From positions 2,142,834 to 2,206,833 of the forward strand of contig NZ_KI913949.1 in the NCBI RefSeq assembly GCF_000332095.2: 64,000 nt of DNA, given 5' to 3'. The notes under the pieces were generated by a model. The model made no database searches. It was not told the DNA's origin and saw nothing but the letters and a program-made list of their open reading frames with translations. Both the position numbers and the translations under genes were made by a program. This DNA comes from Leptolyngbya sp. PCC 6406 (GTDB taxonomy: Bacteria > Cyanobacteriota > Cyanobacteriia > Phormidesmidales > Phormidesmidaceae). How positions within the stretch are numbered: the first letter of the stretch is position 1; the number at the start of each line of letters is the position of its first letter. This document shows positions 1 to 7,951 of this stretch, piece by piece.

Positions 1-1746
1 GATTTCTCGCTGACCTACCTCATGATCTACCGTAACCTGCTGGAGGCCCTGGCGGCGGGTCCAGCGATAGAGGCGGCTATCGCCAACATGGGCAATAGAG
101 ACTCGGTTGTCCTGAAGCAACACCAGCACCAAGGTAGTACCCATGCGGCCACTGCCGACTTTTCCCTCCAATTCGTTCTTGTCAAAAATAACCTGATTAG
201 CCTGAGCGATTGCATCCCGCAGGGCTGACTCCGCAGGCAGAGTCTCCTGCCAATGCTGGTTAAAGTAGGCTTCTAGGGTGGAAACGGCTAGGGCGCTGGC
301 CACCTCGCCCCCAGCGTGGCCCCCCATGCCATCGCATAGGATGTAGAGCCCCCGTGCCTTGAGGGTAGGGCCTGTAGGTAGGTTGGTTTTTTCCAACCAG
401 GTTTGGGCAAAGAAGGTATCTTCGTTGTGATCTCGCTGGCGACCCACATGGGTCCGACCGGCCTCATCTAGCTTAAAGAGCTTCATGGGCAGAGCCATGG
501 TGGGTAGATCGGCGAAGCCCGCGTCTTCCCCTTGGGTGGTGTCGTCAACGTCTTCGCCGGAGACATTGGTATCGGGAAAGTTTGCCATCAGATCTTCGTC
601 GGAGATCATGTCGGCAGAGAACATCCCATCTGCGTCGGAGTCTAGATCCGCTAGATCCAGATCCCCCGGATCCAGATCTAGCGGATCTAGATCATCCTCT
701 GGTGGTTCCTGGGTTTCTAGGTCACCACTGTCCAAGTTTGGCAGGTCTGGTAGGTCTGGCTGATCCACAGCCTCGACCATGCCATAGGGAGGGTCCGTCT
801 GCGGATAGTCATTGGGATTGACAATCTCAGGGGAAAGCCCTTCCCCGGACTGGAGTTGATCGGCGATCTCTGCTAGGGCCTCCTGCACCCGCTTAATTTG
901 GCTCAGGTTGCCACTGGCCAGATCCGCAGCCACCACCAACACTGGGGCCAAGGCATCGGCGGCGGCGTGGGTTGTTGTGGACAATAGGGTTTGCCAACAG
1001 TGGCCCAGGGCCTCTAGGGTAGGGGCGGCATTTTCCGGCGTATAGGAGATCCGCTGCAAACAGAGAATCTGGTCGTCATCAATGCACAGGTTTTCAGGCT
1101 GGAGGAGGCTGACTTGTCCACCCCAGGGCGTTAGGGCCTGCCACAGCTCTGTCATCTCATAGAGCCAGTGCACCACCTCTAGGGGTTCCAGCTCGTCCCC
1201 ATCCCATGGATCGGCCAGGGAGCGCCAGGTGGAGCGATCTTCTAAAATCAGAATGGTATGGTTGTCCTGCTGCCAAGCGGCGTGGAGGTCTGGAATTGCT
1301 GAGAACAGGCGGCTTTGCAGTTCTAGATAGGGTGCGGCTAGGGGGGGCAAATCCCTTAAGAGGGCGGCAGTAGCAGCGGGGAAATCGGTATCCTCCAACG
1401 CCGCTTGGGCCTGGGCCAAGGGTGATGCCATCCCCGGTTGACAGTCAATCACCCCCACAACGATTTCTTGGTCGAGGATCTGATGGGCATCGACCGAGCG
1501 TTGGAGTTGGTAGCGATGGTCAATGTCTAGGTAGCGATCACCCGTGAGCCAGTCCTTGAGTTGTAAGGACTGGACGGCCACCTTTTGACCCAAGCCTTCA
1601 GCAGCGCCTTCTCCCTCGTCAACGGTATGGGGATGCGAAGGTACTGGAATCAGGACCGCTTGGAGAGGTTTGAGAGGACTGCCACAGCTTTGGCAAAATC
1701 GATTGGAGGAGGGGTTCTCAAACTGACACTGGGGACAGACGAGCAT
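1..1746 (-). CDS. PP2C-type Ser/Thr protein phosphatase with N-terminal zinc ribbon (C-terminus outside window)
   Basis: Metal-dependent protein phosphatase, expected to remove phosphate from Ser/Thr residues in the cytoplasm. The frame is open from the ATG at 1746 to the window edge, giving 582 codons without the end. The N-terminus is a zinc ribbon (CPQC at residues 4-7 and CQSC at 18-21). Next come a long region without a recognised domain and an Asp/Leu-rich linker encoded by repetitive DNA near 630-720. The PP2C domain follows, with the motifs GRQRDHNEDTFF, CDGMGGHAGGEVAS and HVGDSRLY. The acidic metal-binding Asp residues of PP2C enzymes are visible in the second and third motifs. Zinc-ribbon PP2C proteins are common in cyanobacteria. 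The middle region might be a degenerate kinase-like or ligand-binding part; I cannot assign it. The family call is firm, the substrate unknown. Confidence 0.93.
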   Translation of the reverse strand, partial: MLVCPQCQFENPSSNRFCQSCGSPLKPLQAVLIPVPSHPHTVDEGEGAAEGLGQKVAVQSLQLKDWLTGDRYLDIDHRYQLQRSVDAHQILDQEIVVGVIDCQPGMASPLAQAQAALEDTDFPAATAALLRDLPPLAAPYLELQSRLFSAIPDLHAAWQQDNHTILILEDRSTWRSLADPWDGDELEPLEVVHWLYEMTELWQALTPWGGQVSLLQPENLCIDDDQILCLQRISYTPENAAPTLEALGHCWQTLLSTTTHAAADALAPVLVVAADLASGNLSQIKRVQEALAEIADQLQSGEGLSPEIVNPNDYPQTDPPYGMVEAVDQPDLPDLPNLDSGDLETQEPPEDDLDPLDLDPGDLDLADLDSDADGMFSADMISDEDLMANFPDTNVSGEDVDDTTQGEDAGFADLPTMALPMKLFKLDEAGRTHVGRQRDHNEDTFFAQTWLEKTNLPTGPTLKARGLYILCDGMGGHAGGEVASALAVSTLEAYFNQHWQETLPAESALRDAIAQANQVIFDKNELEGKVGSGRMGTTLVLVLLQDNRVSIAHVGDSRLYRWTRRQGLQQVTVDHEVGQREI

Positions 1747-2018
1747 AACCAGAGACCTAGAGACATTGAATCTAGGCAGTCATTTTCAGCGGTGCCATTA
1801 CCTTATCGCACCCGAGAAAGCAGAAACTAGAAATGGGACAATAACTGAAATCTATGGCCCCACAGGTTTCAACAATTCAATAAAGATATATCGAAATTCT
1901 AAGGACTGCCCAATCCTGCTTAATTTCTAGGGCAGTATCAGATCAAAGGTTTCAGGAAATCCCAGGGAATTTCGCACAAACTTTACAAACCTTGCGATCG
2001 CGGTTGTTCCCAGGGCAT
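1747..2018. other. Intergenic region upstream of the PP2C gene
   Basis: No convincing gene is seen. The AT-rich part at about 1830-1930 is the likely promoter area for the leftward PP2C gene. The rest up to 2018 has no recognisable structure except a HIP1-like GCGATCGC site near 1995. From 2019 a repeat element begins. Confidence 0.5.
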
Positions 2019-2209
2019 TAGGGCCTGTGGACACTTAATGGGGCAATCCTGGCGGGGTAGGCATTACCACGACTACCCTACTGAAGCAAACTAACACTCT
2101 GCTAGGGGACTGGTGCGACAGGATGGTAAGCCTATTTTAGCCTAGGTGTACTAGGGGCTGTAACCACTCCATTGCAAGGAATCTAGCTTTGATTGTCCAC
2201 AGCCCCTAG
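2019..2209. repeat. Family-1 palindromic repeat element, copy A (interrupted, overlaps the rluE end)
   Basis: The left end reads TAGGGCCTGTGGACA and the right end GATTGTCCACAGCCCCTAG. These are the same inverted ends seen at 3641-3772, 22223-22610 and 32823-32953. The core GGGGTAGGCATKACCACG is also shared. This copy is about 60 bp longer than the others because extra sequence lies between its core and right half (about 2090-2148). The right end runs into the 3' end of the leftward rluE gene, so bases 2183-2209 are both repeat and coding sequence. Confidence 0.8.
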
Positions 2210-2893
2210 TGAATGGCGCTCCTCTGGCGTTAGGAACCGCCATTCGCCGGGGGCCAGCTCGGCCAACCGTAGAGATCCGATAGCGACTCGTACCAAGCGC
2301 AGCGTAGGGTAGCCAACAGCAGCGGTCATGCGACGGACTTGTCGATTGCGGCCCTCCCGCAGAGTCAGCTCTAGCCAATAGGTGGGGATGCTCTGGCGAT
2401 ACCGGATCGGTGGATGGCGAGGGGGGAGATCGGGGGGAATGGTAAGCCGTTGCACTTGGGCAGGGCGGGTACGCTGTCCCTGAACCACCACCCCTTGGGT
2501 GAGGTGACTGAGGGCATCATCGGTGGGGATACCCTCCACCTGGACCCAATAGGTGCGGGGGTGGCCGTAGGCAGGGTCACTGAGGCGGTGTTGCAGACGG
2601 CCATGGTTGGTGAGCAGCAGTAGCCCTTCACTGTCGCGATCTAAACGACCAACGGGATAGATTCCTGGCAGGGGGATGTAGTCCTTAAGAGTGGCGCGAT
2701 GGCCCTCTGGGCCGGTCTTTAGACCATGGCCTTGACGATCGGTGAACTGGCTAAGAACATCGTAGGGCTTGTGGAAAATTAGATACTGATAGGCACTGGG
2801 AACCGGAGGCCGGGGGCCAGATCGGGATGCCCGCTGTGGCTCTCGACAGCGGTGGGGATGACGGGATCTGGAGGGGGCATGATCACCAACCAC
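2183..2893 (-). CDS. rluE: 23S rRNA pseudouridine synthase, RluE-like
   Basis: Converts a uridine in 23S rRNA to pseudouridine during large-subunit maturation. The protein is 236 aa. After a basic N-terminal tail of about 35 residues it reads [14 protein letters not shown], then [15 protein letters not shown] with the catalytic Asp of the RsuA/RluB/E/F family, then [21 protein letters not shown] near the end. There is no S4 domain, which fits RluE rather than RluB or RluF, and the match to RluE motifs is close along the whole length. The start at 2893 is the first available; the true start could lie a little downstream, because the tail before YLIFHKPY is not conserved. The last eight residues (LGAVDNQS) and the stop are contributed by a repeat element. 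Confidence 0.9.
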   Translation of the reverse strand: MVGDHAPSRSRHPHRCREPQRASRSGPRPPVPSAYQYLIFHKPYDVLSQFTDRQGHGLKTGPEGHRATLKDYIPLPGIYPVGRLDRDSEGLLLLTNHGRLQHRLSDPAYGHPRTYWVQVEGIPTDDALSHLTQGVVVQGQRTRPAQVQRLTIPPDLPPRHPPIRYRQSIPTYWLELTLREGRNRQVRRMTAAVGYPTLRLVRVAIGSLRLAELAPGEWRFLTPEERHSLGAVDNQS

Positions 2894-3169
2894 AGGGGGC
2901 CTTGGGCAAAATTTTCAGCGAAAATTGAGGGGCAAATCTGGGACCGGATGAGGCAGGAAGATGAGGCTACCGATAAGGAATGTAACTATTTACTGCAACC
3001 TCTTTAAACTCTAGTGGCTAAAGCCTGCGACGGTAGACTAGCTCGATATGCTGATGACTATAGTTTGGTCCTAACCTAAATAGATCATCCTCTTGGAAAC
3101 TATCCAACTGGATAAGGTCGCCCAACGGGATCGATCACCAACTGGCCATCATTACTCAGGATTTCTCCT

Positions 3170-3487
3170 ATGGATAAGCTACAACGGTATCGTTTTGTTT
3201 GCACCTTGACCTTCGGCGACGTGTACGGCCAAATTATTGCGTGGCTGGTCGTCCTGTTCTTGAGTCTGGCAGCGGCTATGGGCTTGATGGGGGCGCGTCA
3301 GCCACTCTATGCTCTCGTTTCTGTCGGGTTGGTGCTGGTGCTGTCTTTGCCCTTTTTGCTGTTTGCCTTTGTAACCACCTTGGTAAATCACATTGAGTTT
3401 CAAACCATAGATCCTCAGGCTGAGAATCCCCTCGTCCCCTCTAATTCTGCCACCGTGGGTCAGCAGCCCGCCCAAGCTGCTGGATAG
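3170..3487 (+). CDS. Small two-helix membrane protein, conserved hypothetical
   Basis: A 105-aa protein starting MDKLQRYRFVCTLTFGDVYG. Two strongly hydrophobic segments, about residues 20-42 and 48-72, are separated by a short loop (GARQPLY). A polar tail rich in Pro, Gln and Ala follows. This suggests an inner or thylakoid membrane hairpin protein with both ends on the same side. It stands alone between two repeat-bearing gaps and its function is unknown to me. The start ATG is preceded by GGATTTCTCCT, a weak ribosome site. It is considered real because of its clear membrane topology and codon use like its neighbours. Confidence 0.7.
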   Translation: MDKLQRYRFVCTLTFGDVYGQIIAWLVVLFLSLAAAMGLMGARQPLYALVSVGLVLVLSLPFLLFAFVTTLVNHIEFQTIDPQAENPLVPSNSATVGQQPAQAAG

Positions 3488-3640
3488 ACAACCTGTCTGG
3501 GCTGGAATAAATTTGATCTAGGCCGTTTCAGAGCAGGTCATGTCTGGGGCGGCCTAGGTTGTGTTGAGCCCCGCTCAGCCTATTCCCACTGAAATGTCCT
3601 CCGACTCGGGGATAAAGGGTTTGTCCCGGCAACTGCATGG

Positions 3641-3772
3641 CTAGGGGCTGTGGACAATCAAAGCCAGATTCCTTGCAATAGGGCGGTTACAGACCCTAGC
3701 TTGCTTCAGGAGGGCGGTCGTGGTGATGCCTACCCCGCAAGAGTTTCCCCGTTAATTGTCCCCAGGCCCTAG
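3641..3772. repeat. Family-1 repeat element, copy B (inverted orientation)
   Basis: About 132 bp, beginning CTAGGGGCTGTGGACAATCA and ending TTAATTGTCCCCAGGCCCTAG. It is the reverse orientation of the copies near 22.2 and 32.8 kb, so the family inserts in both directions. It lies in the gap 3488-3888, which holds no gene. The rest of that gap contains the probable promoter and leader of the lysozyme gene. Confidence 0.85.
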
Positions 3773-3888
3773 GTCTAGGCTCGGATCTGGAATGGGAATT
3801 TTACAGGCATAGGCTTAGAATCGTTGCGCTGCCGATAGGATTGGGTATTCAATAAAGCATTTCCGGTCATCTTTCAGGGAGAGTCACC

Positions 3889-4644
3889 ATGGGGACTTGG
3901 ATCAAGGAAACGGACACAGCCATCTACCTGATGCAGGGCGGGTACTGGATCTCACGGATTACGAAGTATCCCTCCAAGACCAACCCCAAGGAGAAGGTGG
4001 TGAATATCTCCGGGATGAAAGCCTGGTTTACCCGCTCCGATGCCCCCCAAGCGATGACGGTTGCCTATGACAACGGACCAGAACCCCCGGCCCTGCCGCC
4101 CCCACCCCCGGCACCCCCAACCCCTGTGCAATCCATGCCTAATACGACCCTGCCCACCCCATCCACGGAGACCAGTGCCACAGGAGCAATTAATGCGGCA
4201 GGGCTAAAATTGATCAAAACCTTTGAGGGCAGAGAGTTGCGGGCCTATCAAGATTCCGTCAAGGTGTGGACCATTGGCTATGGCCATACCTCCATGGCGG
4301 GTCCACCAGAGGTCACGCCTAATATGACCATCACGGCTGAGCAAGCGGAGGAGATTCTGAAGCAGGATCTGAGAAAGTTTGAGCAGGGTATCCGCGATCG
4401 CGTTAGCGTCACCCTCGACAGCAACCAATTTTCGGCCCTCGTCTCCTTTGCCTTCAATGTGGGTCTGGGAGCCTTTCAAAACTCCACCATGCGCCGTCTG
4501 CTCAATAGCAGGGACTACAATGGGGCAGCCAATGAGTTTCCCCGGTGGGTCAAGGCCGGAGGCCAAACACTCCAGGGCTTAGTGCGCCGCCGCAATGCGG
4601 AACGCGCCCTATTTCTGGGTCAGAACTACAGCCAGTTTCTCTAG
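3889..4644 (+). CDS. Phage-type lysozyme (glycoside hydrolase family 24) with N-terminal extension
   Basis: A 251-aa muramidase expected to cut N-acetylmuramyl-N-acetylglucosamine bonds in peptidoglycan. Residues 1-60 form a small beta-rich module (IKETDTAIYLMQGGYWISRI) followed by a Pro-rich linker at about 63-90. The GH24 domain begins near residue 103 with LKLIKTFEGRELRAYQDSV, where FEG gives the catalytic Glu, then WTIGYGHTS, and later ALVSFAFNVGLGAF. This is the T4-lysozyme-like arrangement. No signal peptide is seen, so export would need another route, or the enzyme may be a domesticated phage endolysin. No other phage genes are nearby, so a prophage remnant is unlikely. An ATG follows GGGAGAGTCACC, a good ribosome site. 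Confidence 0.9.
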   Translation: MGTWIKETDTAIYLMQGGYWISRITKYPSKTNPKEKVVNISGMKAWFTRSDAPQAMTVAYDNGPEPPALPPPPPAPPTPVQSMPNTTLPTPSTETSATGAINAAGLKLIKTFEGRELRAYQDSVKVWTIGYGHTSMAGPPEVTPNMTITAEQAEEILKQDLRKFEQGIRDRVSVTLDSNQFSALVSFAFNVGLGAFQNSTMRRLLNSRDYNGAANEFPRWVKAGGQTLQGLVRRRNAERALFLGQNYSQFL

Positions 4645-4796
4645 AATCGCGTTCTAGGCAGAGTCGTCGCCGTCCGTTCCCAGTGGAAGTCTGGGAACAT
4701 CGCCCTCCCGCTGACCTAGGATTCGGGCTGGATTTGGGGCAAAACGCGAGAATAATCTAAGCTAAGTCATAACATTTGTAACCAAGGACATTGGGA

Positions 4797-5450
4797 ATGC
4801 CCCACTTACCCCCGTCCACTCCCTTGGCCCCTGAGGCGACCTCTACGACCATCCTAGATCGCCCGGTGAATTCTGGACCGGGGCGGCTAGTCGTGCTGAC
4901 GGGACCAAGTGGGGTGGGCAAGGGTACTCTATTGCACCGTCTACGGGCCAAGTATCCCGATCTCTATGTGTCCACTTCGGCCACCACCCGATCGCCCCGC
5001 CCCGGCGAAGTGCACGCCAAGGACTATTACTTCCTAGATCACCCCACCTTTGAAGGTCTCATTGCCGAGGGGCAGTTGCTGGAATGGGCGGAGTTTGCAG
5101 GCAATTATTACGGTACTCCCCGTCAGCCCGTGGAGGAACAGATTCGCCAGGGCCAGCAGGTAATCCTGGAAATTGAACTGGAGGGAGCCCGTCAGGTGGC
5201 GAAAACCTGTCCCGATGCACTGCGAATTTTTATCGCGCCCCCCAGTACGGCAGAACTAGAGCGGCGGATTCGGGGCCGGGGTCAAGATACCGATGCCGCG
5301 ATCGCACGTCGCCTTGCCCGCGCCCCGGTAGAAATTGCTGCTGCTTCTGAGTTTGATGTGCAAATCGTCAATGACGACTGCGATCGCGCTGTTGCGACCC
5401 TAGAAGCGATCCTATTTCCCTCGCCCCAGGGCAGTACTTTACCCCGCTAG
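4797..5450 (+). CDS. gmk: Guanylate kinase
   Basis: Phosphorylates GMP to GDP with ATP in nucleotide salvage and GTP supply. From the ATG at 4797 the protein is 217 aa; a TTG six bases upstream is in frame but less likely. The P-loop is LTGPSGVGKGTLLHRL near residue 35. It is followed by the GMP-binding STSATTRSPRPGEV and DYYFLDHPTFEGL segments and EIELEGARQV. About 30 residues precede the usual start of the fold and are low in conservation. The TAG stop lies in the first bases of a hairpin element described at 5447-5555. Confidence 0.96.
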   Translation: MPHLPPSTPLAPEATSTTILDRPVNSGPGRLVVLTGPSGVGKGTLLHRLRAKYPDLYVSTSATTRSPRPGEVHAKDYYFLDHPTFEGLIAEGQLLEWAEFAGNYYGTPRQPVEEQIRQGQQVILEIELEGARQVAKTCPDALRIFIAPPSTAELERRIRGRGQDTDAAIARRLARAPVEIAAASEFDVQIVNDDCDRAVATLEAILFPSPQGSTLPR

Positions 5451-5555
5451 TGTTCCGTCAGGAAAATTTTGACGGGTCGAAGACCCTCAAAATTTAACCC
5501 CAACTAAACGCCAGGGTTTCGGTCACCCGTCAATCATTAATTGACTGAGCACTAG
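5447..5555. repeat. Short element with CTAGTG ends and internal hairpin downstream of gmk
   Basis: The segment starts CTAGTGTTCCGTCAG and ends TTGACTGAGCACTAG, imperfect inverted ends of 15 bases. Inside, AAATTTTGA-GGGTC and GACCC-TCAAAATTT form a strong hairpin around GAA with one bulged C. It may act as the gmk transcript terminator. Related ends (CTAGTGCTY) occur at 7815 after the ABC ATPase stop and reversed at 29023-29037. No protein is encoded. Confidence 0.5.
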
Positions 5556-5590
5556 TAATGAATGACCAGTTAGTAATAAAGATTGGACCC

Positions 5591-6646
5591 ATGACTACCG
5601 TTAATCGTCGTCGCTTCATTCAGTACGGGGCTTTGTCCTTAGGGGCAGGAGCCTTGGCAGCTTGTGGTGGGGGTACATCGTCTACGGAGGAGGGCACCAC
5701 TAGCCCATCTGCCCGCGATGAACTGACCGCTATCACCTTTGGTACCAACTGGTATGCCCAAGCCGAACACGGGGGCTTTTACCAAGCAGTGGCCACAGGT
5801 ATTTATGAAGAATATGGGCTGGAGGTCACGATCCAAATGGGCGGCCCCCAGGTCAACGGCACCCAACTGCTGATGGGGGGAGCGGTGGATTTTTTCATGG
5901 GCTACGGCTCCGATGCCATCAAGGCCGTAGAGGAGTCTATTCCCAAGGTCACCGTGGCCTCTATCTTCCAGAAGGATCCCCAAATTCTAGCCGCCCACCC
6001 CGATCAGGGCATTGAAACCCTAGAGGATTTGCAGGGCAAACCCATTTATATTTCCGCTGCCGCCAACGTCACCTATTGGCCCTTCCTCACCGCTAAGTAT
6101 GGCTTTACCGAGGATATGAAACGGCCCTACAACTTCAACCCTGGACCCTTTTTGGCGGATAAAACTTCGGCTCAGCAGGGATACCTCAGCTCTGAACCAT
6201 TGGCCATTGCCAAGGAAGGAGGATTTGAGCCCGTTGTCTTCTTGCTGGCGGACTATGGCTACGATCCCTACTCCACCACTATTGAGACGAGAGTAGAGTT
6301 GGTGGAGCGCGATCCCGATCTGGTGCAGCGATTTGTAGATGCTTCGATCAAGGGCTGGTACAGCTACCTAGAGGGGGATCCGAGTCCCGCCAATGCTTTA
6401 ATCAAGGCGGCCAACCCGGAGATGAACGATGACCAAATTGCCTATGGGATTGAAAAGATGAAGGAGTACGGCATTGTGATGTCGGGGGATGCAGAAACCC
6501 TGGGCATTGGAGCCATGACCGCAGAGCGCTGGCAGTCCTTCTTCAATACCATGGCAGCGGCGGGGATCTTTAGCGCCGATACGGACTATACCCAAGCGTT
6601 TACCCTGGATTTTGTGAACAAGGGCGCTGACTACTATCAGGGCTAA
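5591..6646 (+). CDS. ABC transporter substrate-binding lipoprotein, NitT/TauT (SsuA/THI5-like) type
   Basis: Periplasmic binding protein for a nitrate, taurine, sulfonate or pyrimidine-like solute. I choose the ATG at 5591, giving MTTVNRRRFIQYGALSLGAG followed by ALAAC. This is a twin-arginine signal with a lipobox Cys near residue 27. An in-frame ATG at 5558 would put eleven residues before it. The mature part has ITFGTNWYAQAEHGGFYQAV and GIYEEYGLEVTIQMGG, typical of the SsuA/THI5 fold. The ATPase partner probably starts 361 bp downstream. No permease gene is present between or beside them, which is unusual. The ligand cannot be named from the sequence. Confidence 0.88.
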   Translation: MTTVNRRRFIQYGALSLGAGALAACGGGTSSTEEGTTSPSARDELTAITFGTNWYAQAEHGGFYQAVATGIYEEYGLEVTIQMGGPQVNGTQLLMGGAVDFFMGYGSDAIKAVEESIPKVTVASIFQKDPQILAAHPDQGIETLEDLQGKPIYISAAANVTYWPFLTAKYGFTEDMKRPYNFNPGPFLADKTSAQQGYLSSEPLAIAKEGGFEPVVFLLADYGYDPYSTTIETRVELVERDPDLVQRFVDASIKGWYSYLEGDPSPANALIKAANPEMNDDQIAYGIEKMKEYGIVMSGDAETLGIGAMTAERWQSFFNTMAAAGIFSADTDYTQAFTLDFVNKGADYYQG

Positions 6647-7007
6647 CCCCACGCCCGTGTGTTGCTGATTAGATGATTAGATGAACTATCCTTAACACTC
6701 CCCCCGTAACACTCCCCTATGTTGCCGTCTCCCGCGATCGCCTACTGTGTAAACACATCTTGGCCCTCACCGCCAAGCCCTATCGGGCAGGCTAAGCCTT
6801 TCTCGAATGCCCTTAGGCTATACAGTCCCTCACCCAAAAATGGGGGAGGGGGAGGCCGAATAAAACTTTCCGGTCCCCCTTCTCCCTCCCTGAGACCGTA
6901 GGACGTGCGTAGCAGGGGCATAGCCTGACGGCATCAAGAAAGGGGAATGTAGAGCTTGCTCGTTCCGCAGGGTGGGGCAAGCCCTGTCCACAAGGGTTTC
7001 AGGACTT
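6647..7007. other. Intergenic region between binding protein and ATPase
   Basis: No permease or other gene is found. The middle (about 6820-6900) is a G/C-homopolymer-rich palindromic stretch (CCCTCACCCAAAAATGGGGGAGGGGG). It resembles common cyanobacterial intergenic repeats and shares the string TTTCCGGTCCCC with the repeat at 32984-33074. The gap may contain a second promoter for the ATPase. Confidence 0.4.
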
Positions 7008-7817
7008 ATGTATACACGGCAGCCCGCGATCGCACTTCATCAGGTCCATAAGGTCTATAACAACGGCACTGTAGCCCTAGAGGGGATAGATCTGGCCGTG
7101 CAGCCGGGGGATTTTATCAGCTTAGTGGGGCCATCGGGCTGTGGCAAAAGTACGGTACTGCGACTGATTGCCGGATTGGGGGAACCCTCCCAGGGCAGTT
7201 TGCAATGGGGATTGACAGACAGTGATGGTCAGGGGGAAGCCCAGAAAGGCCAGCGCCGACTGGCCTTTGTGTTTCAAGATGCAGCTCTGATGCCCTGGGC
7301 CACCGTGGTAGACAATATCCATCTCCCGTTGAAGTTGAAGGGTAAGGCTCTGCGGACCTGTCGCAGTGAGATTCAACAGGTGATTCAGCTCGTCGGCCTC
7401 CAGGGCACCGAAGGCAGCTATCCCCGCCAGCTTTCGGGCGGCATGAAAATGCGGGTCTCCATAGCCCGCGCCTTGGTAATCCAGCCCCATCTACTCCTTA
7501 TGGACGAACCCTTTGGGGCGCTGGATGAAATGACCCGCAGCCGCCTCAATGCCGATATCCTGCACCTCTGGGAACAGTATCAGTGGACCGTAGTCTTCGT
7601 CACCCACAACATCTATGAGGCGGTGTACCTCTCCAATCGGGTGGTAGTAATGGCGGCCAATCCAGGGCAGATTGTGGCGGAGGTCGCCATTGAGGAACCC
7701 CACCCTCGCAATGAAGACTTCCGGACCTCCCCCCGGTTTAACGAGTATTGTCGGGAGATTTTAGCTCATCTCACCGCCGCCGAAGTAGAGACTCATCCTT
7801 CTGCCTTGCTGTACTAG
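7008..7817 (+). CDS. ABC transporter ATP-binding protein, NitT/TauT type
   Basis: ATPase subunit that would power import of the ligand of the upstream binding protein. From the ATG at 7008 it is 269 aa; an upstream alternative start would add 12 unconserved residues. Walker A is VGPSGCGKST. The Q-loop is in FVFQDAALMPW, the signature is LSGGMKMRVSIARAL, Walker B is LLLMDEPFGALDE, and the switch His is in FVTHNIYEAVYLS. The pattern matches SsuB/TauB/NrtD. It stops at TAG inside ACTAGTGCTC, which resembles the end of a small repeat. It faces ackA convergently. Confidence 0.93.
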   Translation: MYTRQPAIALHQVHKVYNNGTVALEGIDLAVQPGDFISLVGPSGCGKSTVLRLIAGLGEPSQGSLQWGLTDSDGQGEAQKGQRRLAFVFQDAALMPWATVVDNIHLPLKLKGKALRTCRSEIQQVIQLVGLQGTEGSYPRQLSGGMKMRVSIARALVIQPHLLLMDEPFGALDEMTRSRLNADILHLWEQYQWTVVFVTHNIYEAVYLSNRVVVMAANPGQIVAEVAIEEPHPRNEDFRTSPRFNEYCREILAHLTAAEVETHPSALLY

Positions 7818-7951
7818 TGCTCGACAGCATAAATAGCTCACCTACATAAATAGCTCACCTATTTGATAGGGCAGAAGCCCTCGTCTCACGAGGAATTCCT
7901 TTTGACCCTTCTGCCTGCTACGCACGGGCAAAGCCCTACATCCTTCTGCCT

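Noticed and set aside
3889..4644. Prophage remnant around the GH24 lysozyme
   Set aside because: No holin, integrase or structural phage genes nearby; flanking genes are ordinary housekeeping genes.
6719..6901. 60-codon frame in the gap before the ABC ATPase
   Set aside because: Runs through homopolymer-rich palindromic repeats and does not resemble a permease.
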